The notes below the pieces were generated by a model, which did not search any database, was not told the origin of the DNA, and saw nothing but the letters and a program-made list of their open reading frames with translations. Below, one piece after another: positions 5,426 through 12,006 of a stretch of DNA of 12,609 nt. The translations under genes were made by a program, and so were the position numbers. Position 1 is the stretch's first letter; each line of letters begins with the position of its first letter. Origin of the DNA: Candidatus Rifleibacteriota bacterium (lineage in GTDB: Bacteria > Riflebacteria > Ozemobacteria > Ozemobacterales > Ozemobacteraceae); the NCBI GenBank assembly GCA_029560455.1, contig JAKQKW010000410.1, positions 1-12,609 on the forward strand. Reading direction: 5' to 3'.

Positions 5426-7873
5426 TCAGATGAACAATCCGGCCGAACTGTTCGACAATTCCTCGATATATTTCGCAACACCCGCGATCTCGACACCATC
5501 GATGAGTTCACTCTGTTCGATGCCCATAACATCCATGCTCATCGAGCAGGCAACCAGCTTAACACCGTTTGCTACAGCCTGTTTGAGCAATTCCTGCAGG
5601 GGTGTCACATGCTTGCTTTCCATTACTTTGTGCATCATCATCGTTCCCATGCCACCCATATTCATCTTCGAAAGCTTAAGACCGTTAATATCTTTTGGCA
5701 GCATCATTCCGAACATGGTCTCCATTACCCCCTTACTCAAGGGCTTATCGGGCTGGCGGCGCAAAATACTCAATCCCCAGAAGGTGAAAAACAGGGTCGT
5801 TTTATAACCGGCTGCAGCAGCACCATTTGCAATAATCAGCGCCGCCATGGCCTTATCGAGATCGTTGCTGAAAATGACATTGGTCATCTGCTTATGACAA
5901 CTGGTAAGCGGCGTGCATGCCACCTTGCCAACTTTTTTTACAGTAGCTTTGAATTTGCCACCGGCAATTTTCTCAACACCAACACATTCATTGCCGGTAG
6001 AACGGCACCATGCAGGCACATCAGCGGCGAAACCAGCATCAGTTGAAACTATTTCGACCGCCTGCCCCTTTTCGATTGCATCAACAGCTGTACGCAGCTG
6101 CGATATCGGACCCGGGCACTGCAGACCGCAAACATCGAGTTTTTTAACTATACTCAAAGCTGCAATTTCAGATCCTTCCTTGTGGACTTCGCCTTCACCA
6201 CCTGCGTCGTCAGTCGTTTCTGCTTTGTCATAGGAGGCATTCTGGCTGACCATGCAGTAGGTTTTGTAGCCACCATCGAGATTACTGGCTTTAAAACCGC
6301 GCTGAGTCAGAATGCGATAGGCAAGATAACCTCGCAGGCCCGCCTGGCAATAAATCATGTATTCCTTTTGCGGATCGAGTTCAGCGAGCCTGGCGCGGAT
6401 TTCCTGCAGCGGGATATTGATCGAGCCAGGGATCGCGCCGGCAAGAACCTCTTCGCGGGTTCTTACGTCGAGCAGTTTCTGATCTGCACGCAAACCGGCA
6501 ATTTCATTCACATGAAAGTGGCTGGCGTGGCCGCGCAAAATATTTGCAGCAACGAAGCCGGCGTAGTTAACCGGATCTTTGGCAGAACCATAGGGCGGAG
6601 CATAACAGAGTTCCATTTCTTCGAGATCGTAAACATTCATGCCGGCGCGTATAGCTACCGCCATAACGTCTATACGCTTTTCGACCCCGTCCATGCCAAC
6701 AGCCTGAGCACCGAGCACCCGGCCGGTGTCCGGGTCGTAAATCATCTTCATACTTATCGATGTCGCTCCGGGGTAATAAGAGGCGTGATTCGAAGGGTGT
6801 ACATAAACCTTGTCATATCTTATTGCATGCTTTTTCGCCTGTTTTTCACTCAACCCGGTCATTGCAAAGGTGAGATCAAAAACCTTGCATACGGCTGAGC
6901 CCTGGGTATCGCGGTATTCGCGTTCAAGACCGAAGATATTGTCGACCGCAATACGCCCCTGGCGGTTTGCCGGACCCGCAAGGGGTATCAGAGCCGGCTT
7001 GCCGGTCATCAGATCGGTTACTTCGACCGCATCACCAACCGCATAAACAGCCTTGTCGCTGGTGCGCATATGACGATCAACTTTGATGCCACCAGTCACT
7101 CCAAGTTCGATTCCAGCTTCCTTGGCGAGCTTATTTTCTGGCCTGACACCGATGGCCATAATTACAACATCTGCAGAAACCTTGCTGCCCGAACCGAGGA
7201 TAACCCGCAACTGATGCTCGGCCTTTTCAAAACTGGTTACTGATTGCCCCAGTTTGAGGTCAACGCCGCTCATGCGAATTTCAGTGTGCAGCATTGCTGC
7301 CATTTCCGGGTCGGCCGGGCCCATAACCTGTTCAGCCAGTTCGACGAGAGTGACATTCATGCCAGCATGACGCAGAGACTCGGCCATTTCAAGGCCGATA
7401 TAACCGCCGCCAACAACCACTGCAGACTTTTTGCCTGAAATGGCGGCTTTTATCCGGTCAGTATCTTCAAGATTGCGAAGAGTATAGATTCCGGGAAGGT
7501 CAATACCATTGATTGGTGGCCTTACCGCCGATGCTCCCGGGCTGAGAATCAGATAGTCATACGACTCGGAATATTCCTCTCCAGTCGACAGATTACGAAC
7601 CCGAACGGTCTTTTTACTTCGATCGATGCTGAGAACTTCATTGCGCACTCTGACGTCAATCGCGAACTTTTCGTTCATTATCTCAGGTGTCGTAACCAGA
7701 AGCTTGTCACGCTCTTCAATTATGTCGCCGATATGATAAGGCAAACCACAGTTGGCGAAAGAAATATGCTCGCCACGCTCAAACAGTATAATTTCAGCCT
7801 TTTCGTCAAGCCTGCGGGCTCTGGCAGCAGCACTGGCACCACCGGCTACCCCACCAACTATGAGTATTTTCAT
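5426..7873 (-). CDS. CoA-disulfide reductase/rhodanese/TusA/DsrE fusion, 815 aa
   Basis: A cytoplasmic multidomain enzyme for persulfide, polysulfide or CoA-disulfide reduction and sulfur relay. Residues 1 to about 445 are an FAD/NAD(P)H disulfide oxidoreductase: FAD motif GGVAGG at 7-12, redox cysteine C42 in SFANCGLPY, NAD(P)H motif VVVGGGYIG at 152-160, and AVGDAVE near 278. Residues about 455-545 are a rhodanese domain with catalytic C509 in YCQAGLRG. Residues about 575-645 are a TusA-like sulfur carrier with CGLQCPGP (C582, C586). Residues about 660-815 are a DsrE-type domain with C776 in ACSMSMDVMG. The chain could pass sulfane sulfur from C42 to C509, C586 and C776, and all these cysteines are present. 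The combination is known from anaerobes and CoADR-Rhd family polysulfide reductases. The exact substrate cannot be set from sequence. Start: AAGGAGA lies just upstream, and the gap to trxA is 11 nt, so the two are one operon. Confidence 0.93.
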   Translation of the reverse strand: MKILIVGGVAGGASAAARARRLDEKAEIILFERGEHISFANCGLPYHIGDIIEERDKLLVTTPEIMNEKFAIDVRVRNEVLSIDRSKKTVRVRNLSTGEEYSESYDYLILSPGASAVRPPINGIDLPGIYTLRNLEDTDRIKAAISGKKSAVVVGGGYIGLEMAESLRHAGMNVTLVELAEQVMGPADPEMAAMLHTEIRMSGVDLKLGQSVTSFEKAEHQLRVILGSGSKVSADVVIMAIGVRPENKLAKEAGIELGVTGGIKVDRHMRTSDKAVYAVGDAVEVTDLMTGKPALIPLAGPANRQGRIAVDNIFGLEREYRDTQGSAVCKVFDLTFAMTGLSEKQAKKHAIRYDKVYVHPSNHASYYPGATSISMKMIYDPDTGRVLGAQAVGMDGVEKRIDVMAVAIRAGMNVYDLEEMELCYAPPYGSAKDPVNYAGFVAANILRGHASHFHVNEIAGLRADQKLLDVRTREEVLAGAIPGSINIPLQEIRARLAELDPQKEYMIYCQAGLRGYLAYRILTQRGFKASNLDGGYKTYCMVSQNASYDKAETTDDAGGEGEVHKEGSEIAALSIVKKLDVCGLQCPGPISQLRTAVDAIEKGQAVEIVSTDAGFAADVPAWCRSTGNECVGVEKIAGGKFKATVKKVGKVACTPLTSCHKQMTNVIFSNDLDKAMAALIIANGAAAAGYKTTLFFTFWGLSILRRQPDKPLSKGVMETMFGMMLPKDINGLKLSKMNMGGMGTMMMHKVMESKHVTPLQELLKQAVANGVKLVACSMSMDVMGIEQSELIDGVEIAGVAKYIEELSNSSAGLFI

Positions 7874-7884
7874 GATTATCTCCT

Positions 7885-8196
7885 TCAGGCTAAGGCTTTT
7901 ACAAGCGTATCTTCACTCTGCACGCCCTGAAAAACCTTTTCGGGCTGACCATTTTTAAACACAATCAGGGTGGGAATACTGAAAATACTGAATTTTGACG
8001 CTATATCAGGACTTTCTTCGACATTCAGCTTACCAACCCTGGCCTGACTGCCCACTTTTTTAGCAACTGCATCGAGAATCGGCAGCTGCATCTGGCACGG
8101 GCCACACCATGGGGCCCAGAAATCTACCAGGACCTTGCCCGAACCGGTAAATTCAGAAAAGTTCTGTGAATTAAGTTTCTCAACATTGTTACTCAT
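7885..8196 (-). CDS. trxA: Thioredoxin, 103 aa
   Basis: A cytoplasmic protein-disulfide reductase. It has the active site WCGPC at 30-34 (C31, C34), the preceding VDFWAPW strand and the cis-proline P75 in FSIPT, and a length typical of the family. I chose the start at 8196 (MSNNVEKLN) because GGAGG lies 10 nt upstream and a sigma-54 promoter lies about 45 nt upstream. A longer reading to 8409 would run through that promoter and the preceding terminator. It is first in a two-gene unit with the CoADR/rhodanese/TusA/DsrE fusion, and could supply electrons to it or reduce persulfides formed by it (inference). No signal peptide is seen. Confidence 0.95.
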   Translation of the reverse strand: MSNNVEKLNSQNFSEFTGSGKVLVDFWAPWCGPCQMQLPILDAVAKKVGSQARVGKLNVEESPDIASKFSIFSIPTLIVFKNGQPEKVFQGVQSEDTLVKALA

Positions 8197-8237
8197 GATT
8201 AAATAACCTCCAGCTTTGTTAAATCTGGCACAAATAC

Positions 8238-8253
8238 AGCAACAATGGTGCCA
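8238..8253 (-). promoter_or_regulatory. Sigma-54 (-24/-12) promoter of trxA operon
   Basis: TGGCACCATTGTTGCT on the minus strand fits TGGCACG-N4-TTGCW with only the G after TGGCAC changed to C. The essential GG and GC are exactly 10 bp apart. The predicted start is near 8227, giving a leader of about 30 nt to the trxA ATG with the ribosome binding site inside it. It implies activation by an ATP-dependent enhancer-binding protein not encoded in this window. Confidence 0.75.
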
Positions 8254-8323
8254 ACTTCTAGACAGGCCATCAATAAAGCTTTTAGCCAAATATGCAGCCA
8301 TTTCTCCGTTCCGCCAGACGAAA

Positions 8324-8356
8324 GTTGCGCAACATTTATTCGAAACTTTTCGAAAC
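8324..8356 (-). promoter_or_regulatory. Candidate enhancer sites upstream of the sigma-54 promoter
   Basis: A perfect 10-bp palindrome GTTGCGCAAC (8324-8333) is followed by two copies of TTCGAAAC (8339-8346, 8349-8356), each with a TTCGAA palindrome and spaced one helical turn apart. They lie about 97-130 bp before the predicted start, the usual distance for sigma-54 activator binding. Activator identity is unknown. Confidence 0.4.
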
Positions 8357-8373
8357 CAAGTAAAACTAAGGGC

Positions 8374-8401
8374 AAAAAAAAAGGCCGCCCAGTGGGCAGC
8401 C
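8374..8401 (-). terminator. Intrinsic terminator of the 872-aa flagellin
   Basis: A stem GGCTGCCC/GGGCGGCC (8 bp, one wobble, loop ACT) is followed on the minus strand by nine T. It begins 41 nt after the flagellin stop codon and separates that gene from the sigma-54 promoter region of trxA. Confidence 0.92.
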
Positions 8402-8442
8402 CATTGCAAACCTATGTATTAAGGGAAGAGAGAGAAGTTGAA

Positions 8443-11061
8443 TTACCTGAGAAGGTCGAGAACCGACTGAGCAGATACGTTGGCCTGGCCGACCATTGCA
8501 TTGCTGGCCTGCTGCAGAATCTGCGACTGGGTCATTTCAATGACTTCAGCAGCCATATCAACGTCTCTGATGCGAGATTCAGAAGCAGTCATGTTCTGCA
8601 GAGCTACACGCAGGCTGTTGTTGGTGTAGGTCATGCGGTTTTCGATAGCACCGAGTTTGGCGCGTTCAGAAGAGATTCGCTGTAGAGCCTTGTCGATCAG
8701 ACCGATGGCGATTTCGGCTGACTTAACGGTTGTCAGATCGAGATCTTCGATGCCCAGGGCCTTAACGTCGGTTCTGATAATATTGGCTTTTGCAGTATGA
8801 CCCTGGTTCGGGCCAATCTGGAACTGAACGGCAGTGTCTTTAACATGCATCGTGTAGGCATAGTTACCAACGCCGTTCTGATAAGCCACCGGGTCGATAT
8901 TGAACATCGACTTCAGCGTGTTCAACGAATCGGGGCTGCCCCATTCGGCAAAGACCACCTTGCCTTCTTTGCCGGGTATTGTCGAGAAGATCTTGAGAGT
9001 CTGGTTACCGGTAAAGATTTCAGCGGCGACCTGAACACCATTGATAGTGGCCTGCTCGTTAATGAGGTTGGCAATCGAGGTAATGGTGCGGAAGGAAGCA
9101 CCGGCGGTCTGTGCCGGGAAAACGATACTCATACCGTTACCGTCGAGGTCGGCGACATAGAACGACAGGTTGTCGACACCGGCCGATGCGCTCTGTTCGA
9201 TTACCACATAACCATACTGGGTAGAAGCCTGGTCATAGGCGAAGTTCTGCACTGCCTTATTACCGTCGAAACCGGTAATTGTAGTCTGTTCATGCATTTT
9301 GAGGCCGGTAGCGATTCCCTGACCACCAGCGCCGGTGTCGTTGATGCTGAAGTTAGACTGAACACCGGTTTCAAGAGATCTGAAAGCCAGAGTGCCATTC
9401 TTGTTCTCAGCCACGACCAGAAGACCATTCACACCGATCTGCATGTTAATGGCGTCTACAAGAGAATTCAGACCGCCGGCGGTGTAGTTGCCGGTAAGAT
9501 TGACGATAGTTCCACTCGCAGTGGTCGAGTGACCGTCAACGATCGAGAACTGCATGGTGGTGCCGGCCTGTGAGAAGTCGTAAGAGTCGATAATATCGTA
9601 GCCGGTTGCCAGACCGGGGTTACCACCGGTTCCGCTGTAGCGGCCGTTGGCAATACCAAGCGGGTTGGTTGAAGCGTTGGTAATTTCGACATAAGCGGCC
9701 GAACCGGTATTCTTGGTGGTGAGTTCGATAGCGTAAGAATCGTTGAGTCTGGCGGTAACCATGCTTGAAACGGCAGCAAGCTGTTCATTCATGATCGAAA
9801 CGACCTGAGACATGCTCCAGTTCCCGCTGGCAATAGTGATGTTAACCGCCGCAGTGCCATTGGCACTTACCGAGTCATTAACGTCGAAGGTTACGGCTGT
9901 CGGCAGTGAAATACCGAGCTGAGCCGAAGTGGTCTGAGCATAGGCTGCCATCGGGGGTTCGAACATCAGGTCGATACCTTCGATAAGGCCCATGGCGCGG
10001 TGACCGGCAATCTGAGTGGTCAAGGTCTTGCGTTCGCCAAACGGCTCGCCGAGATTGGTGACTGCAATCGAGTAAACCGGGTCTTCGGCAGGAATTACGG
10101 TCTGGAAACCGAGGGCTTTAACCAGACTTTCTTCGCCGGTAAAGTTGATGCGGCCAAGTTCACCGTTGCGGCCGGAGGTTACCTGAATCTGACCATTGCT
10201 TTCGCCGTAGGTCATGAAAAGGGCTTTCGAACCATCGAAGTGCAGACCGTCGCCAAGCTGGTCTTCGGTCATCGAAGCCTGAATGCGTTCGGTCAACTGA
10301 CCAAGGGTCAGATCTTTGCTGACCACGATTTCACCCTGGCTGTTGTCGCCCTGGAGATAAAGGGTCTGCGGCAGGTCGAGAATGAAATGACCATTCTTGT
10401 CGACCATATTTGCCAATGACTGCAGGGTAGTAGAGGATGAAGCAACGCTGCCGTCAGTTTTGACGAAAATGGCAGAGCGCTGCTGTTCGGCTGTACCAGA
10501 ATAGGTTTTGTAACCGATGCCGGGGATATACTCGGACTTCGGCCATACAACTACAGAAAAGTCTGAAAATGTAAGGATTTCACCGGTGACTACACCGTCA
10601 AGGTTCTTCGGGTCGCTGGTTGAAATGACGGCTGTTCCAGAACCGTCAAGCAGCTTGCGGGTGTTGAATTCAGTACCGTAGGAAATGCGGTTGATATCTT
10701 CTTTGAGCTGTGCAATTTCCTTCTGAATTTCGAGACGGTCGGTGCTGGTGAGAGTGTCGTTCCCTGACTGAAGGGCCAGCTCACGCATGCGCTGCAGCAT
10801 GCTGTGTGTTTCGTTCAATGCGCCTTCGGCTGTCTGAATAAGGCTGATACCATCCTGGACATTCATGATGGCCCGGTTGATACCACGCACCTGAGTGCGA
10901 AGCTTTTCAGAGATGGTCAAGCCAGCTGCGTCATCTGACGCGCGGTTGATTCTCAAGCCTGATGAAAGGCGCTCGATTGAACTCGATAACCTGGTGTCAT
11001 TCTTTACCAGGTTACTGTGAGCGTTCAGAGCAGTAACATTTGTGTTAATACGCAGGGCCAT
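8443..11061 (-). CDS. fliC: Giant flagellin, 872 aa
   Basis: This is a filament subunit. The N-terminus has MALRINTNVTALNAHSNL, SSGLRINRASDDAAGLTISE and RMRELALQSGNDTL; the C-terminus has FQIGPNQGH near 747-755, ESRIRDVDMAAEVIEM and QSVLDLLR. The central domain of roughly 600 residues makes it the largest of the three. Parts align with the others (GLIEGIDLMF, the SGNWSM-type module, LVKALGF), but it is clearly a separate lineage: MALR instead of MSLR, different D0 helices and an extra central segment of 100 residues or more. It contains no cysteine. ATG is 7 nt from GGAGG (11069-11073). It follows csrA by 164 nt with no terminator between, matching the position of hag in B. subtilis, so it is partly or wholly transcribed with fliW-csrA. 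Its leader lacks the paired CsrA hairpins of the other flagellins. Confidence 0.96.
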   Translation of the reverse strand: MALRINTNVTALNAHSNLVKNDTRLSSSIERLSSGLRINRASDDAAGLTISEKLRTQVRGINRAIMNVQDGISLIQTAEGALNETHSMLQRMRELALQSGNDTLTSTDRLEIQKEIAQLKEDINRISYGTEFNTRKLLDGSGTAVISTSDPKNLDGVVTGEILTFSDFSVVVWPKSEYIPGIGYKTYSGTAEQQRSAIFVKTDGSVASSSTTLQSLANMVDKNGHFILDLPQTLYLQGDNSQGEIVVSKDLTLGQLTERIQASMTEDQLGDGLHFDGSKALFMTYGESNGQIQVTSGRNGELGRINFTGEESLVKALGFQTVIPAEDPVYSIAVTNLGEPFGERKTLTTQIAGHRAMGLIEGIDLMFEPPMAAYAQTTSAQLGISLPTAVTFDVNDSVSANGTAAVNITIASGNWSMSQVVSIMNEQLAAVSSMVTARLNDSYAIELTTKNTGSAAYVEITNASTNPLGIANGRYSGTGGNPGLATGYDIIDSYDFSQAGTTMQFSIVDGHSTTASGTIVNLTGNYTAGGLNSLVDAINMQIGVNGLLVVAENKNGTLAFRSLETGVQSNFSINDTGAGGQGIATGLKMHEQTTITGFDGNKAVQNFAYDQASTQYGYVVIEQSASAGVDNLSFYVADLDGNGMSIVFPAQTAGASFRTITSIANLINEQATINGVQVAAEIFTGNQTLKIFSTIPGKEGKVVFAEWGSPDSLNTLKSMFNIDPVAYQNGVGNYAYTMHVKDTAVQFQIGPNQGHTAKANIIRTDVKALGIEDLDLTTVKSAEIAIGLIDKALQRISSERAKLGAIENRMTYTNNSLRVALQNMTASESRIRDVDMAAEVIEMTQSQILQQASNAMVGQANVSAQSVLDLLR

Positions 11062-11225
11062 AGGTTTGCCTCCATGACTTTAGGGGGTTCAATCCGTTTT
11101 AGCTTCGAAGCTTCTTTTTTCCCCATCTACACATATCATCGGAATCCGGAGTTATGGAACATTAATCCAGATTAAGACGATTTAAGCCAATTTAATTCCT
11201 TATTCTCCACTTTTCTCGTGTTTTC
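11062..11225 (-). promoter_or_regulatory. Leader/intergenic region between csrA and the 872-aa flagellin
   Basis: The region holds GGAGG at 11069-11073 within CATGGAGG, whose flanks do not pair beyond one base. A palindrome AGCTTCGAAGCT lies at 11101-11112. A -10-like TCCGATGA at 11136-11143 resembles the sigma-28 -10 element but has no good TAAA at 15 nt. There is also a 14-bp inverted repeat at 11162-11175. A leader of about 65-70 nt from a start near 11130 would be similar in length to that of the small ORF, but the promoter assignment is weak. Confidence 0.35.
11162..11175. repeat. 14-bp inverted repeat TTAATC-CA-GATTAA
   Basis: The half-sites are perfect 6-bp complements separated by 2 bp, too close for an RNA hairpin but suited to a dimeric DNA-binding protein. 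It is placed just upstream of the putative -10 for the 872-aa flagellin, so it could be an operator. No matching copy was noticed elsewhere in the window. Confidence 0.35.
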
Positions 11226-11489
11226 TTACTTTTTTGCTTTATTTTCTTTTTTTCCGAATTTATTCAGAATATCCACCGGAAGGCTCTTGAGCGGATCAAG
11301 AGACGTGATCTTGGCGGCTTCGCGGTTTTCTTTCTGAATTTCTTCGTAAACTTCCCAGCGATGAACTTTCACCGATCTAGGGGCATTGATACCGATTTTC
11401 ACCTGATCTTTGCCAATATCCACGAGAACAATCTCGACATCATCACCAATGATGATCTTTTCGTTAATCTTGCGGGTAAGTACCAGCAT
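11226..11489 (-). CDS. csrA: CsrA, translational repressor, 87 aa
   Basis: This RNA-binding homodimer recognises ANGGA motifs in hairpin loops, often over ribosome binding sites. The sequence has the canonical start MLVLTRK with L4 and R6, GDQV-like KDQVKIG, the INAP turn at 34-37 and [10 protein letters not shown] with R44, the residues that contact RNA. N55, in the same position as the N55 implicated in FliW response of B. subtilis CsrA, is conserved. The C-terminal tail reaches 87 aa, longer than the 61-aa E. coli protein, as in FliW-containing bacteria. The start overlaps the fliW stop by one base (TGATG), so translation is probably coupled; GGAGG lies 10 nt upstream. Likely targets in cis are the hairpin leaders at 2425-2472, 2717-2760 and 5081-5128. 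Confidence 0.97.
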   Translation of the reverse strand: MLVLTRKINEKIIIGDDVEIVLVDIGKDQVKIGINAPRSVKVHRWEVYEEIQKENREAAKITSLDPLKSLPVDILNKFGKKENKAKK

Positions 11490-11986
11490 CAGCTCTCGCC
11501 CTCCTTTTTATCGGGGGTGAGAGAGTCATTGACCTCTTTCAGTTTGGCAGCACGCTTTTCCATCTCGTCGAGGATGCGCACCTTGACCGAATGGCGGCTG
11601 TTACTCGAAATGATCTGTCTGCCCTTGCGGTTCGCGGCATTTATCACCAGCGGTCCCTGCAGGTTTGCAGTCATATCGCTTGGATTGGCCGGAATCGACA
11701 CAATTACATACAGAACTACATCTTCGGCCCTGGTCAGGCCGACAAATTCCTGGTCTGAGTCAGTGATTTCCACGTCATACTCGAACATGAAACTCAATGG
11801 CTCGATGATGACGAATGCAAGATTGCCATCATCTACGCATTGAAGCCAGCGAAACGGACTGCCGTCCTCGGTGTTGAGAATCACATATTTATGGTAGTCC
11901 CCAAATCCGAGCAGGCCTTCCTCAAAGGTGATGATCTCATCTTTGCAAATGTCAATTTTTCCAAATCTCGAAGTGGAAATCTTCAT
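11489..11986 (-). CDS. fliW: FliW, flagellar assembly factor and CsrA antagonist, 165 aa
   Basis: FliW binds CsrA allosterically and relieves repression. Newly made flagellin competes for FliW, which couples flagellin synthesis to export. Family motifs are clear: SRFGKIDI at 6-13, FEEGLLGF at 21-28, [19 protein letters not shown] at 45-63, VIVSIP near 94-99 and NLQGPLVIN at 108-116. The final 30 residues are charged and lysine-rich, somewhat longer than in compact FliW proteins. The gene begins 20 nt after the flgL stop and overlaps csrA by one base, so flgL-fliW-csrA form an operon. The ribosome binding site is an AAGGA about 12 nt upstream, weaker than for the flagellins. Confidence 0.97.
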   Translation of the reverse strand: MKISTSRFGKIDICKDEIITFEEGLLGFGDYHKYVILNTEDGSPFRWLQCVDDGNLAFVIIEPLSFMFEYDVEITDSDQEFVGLTRAEDVVLYVIVSIPANPSDMTANLQGPLVINAANRKGRQIISSNSRHSVKVRILDEMEKRAAKLKEVNDSLTPDKKEGES

Positions 11987-12006
11987 ACCTTGCGTCGTTC
12001 CTTCAC

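Noticed and set aside
5609..6160. Met/His-rich stretch (about residues 737-755) of the fusion protein as a metal site
   Set aside because: The MNMGGMG-MM pattern is typical of the DsrE-type domain in this enzyme family, so it is not a special metal-binding insertion.
6182..6898. A 238-aa plus-strand reading frame
   Set aside because: It lies wholly opposite the conserved rhodanese and flavoprotein domains, has no ribosome binding site or recognisable motif, and is a codon-bias shadow.
8226..8241. A plus-strand sigma-54-like match (TGGCACAAATACAGCA)
   Set aside because: GG-N10-GC spacing fits but the -12 TT is CA, and no plus-strand gene follows. It is probably a by-product of the inverted repeat.
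8197..8409. An N-terminally extended thioredoxin (174 aa starting at 8409)
   Set aside because: The extension would cross the terminator and the sigma-54 promoter and has no ribosome binding site. The start at 8196 has GGAGG and matches the family length.
8797..9573. A 258-aa plus-strand reading frame opposite the 872-aa flagellin
   Set aside because: It lies fully antisense to a clear flagellin, with no family motif. Similar antisense frames occur opposite all three flagellins.
11101..11120. AGCTTCGAAGCT followed by T-rich sequence as a plus-strand terminator
   Set aside because: There is no plus-strand gene here. The stem is short and it lies in the leader of a minus-strand gene.
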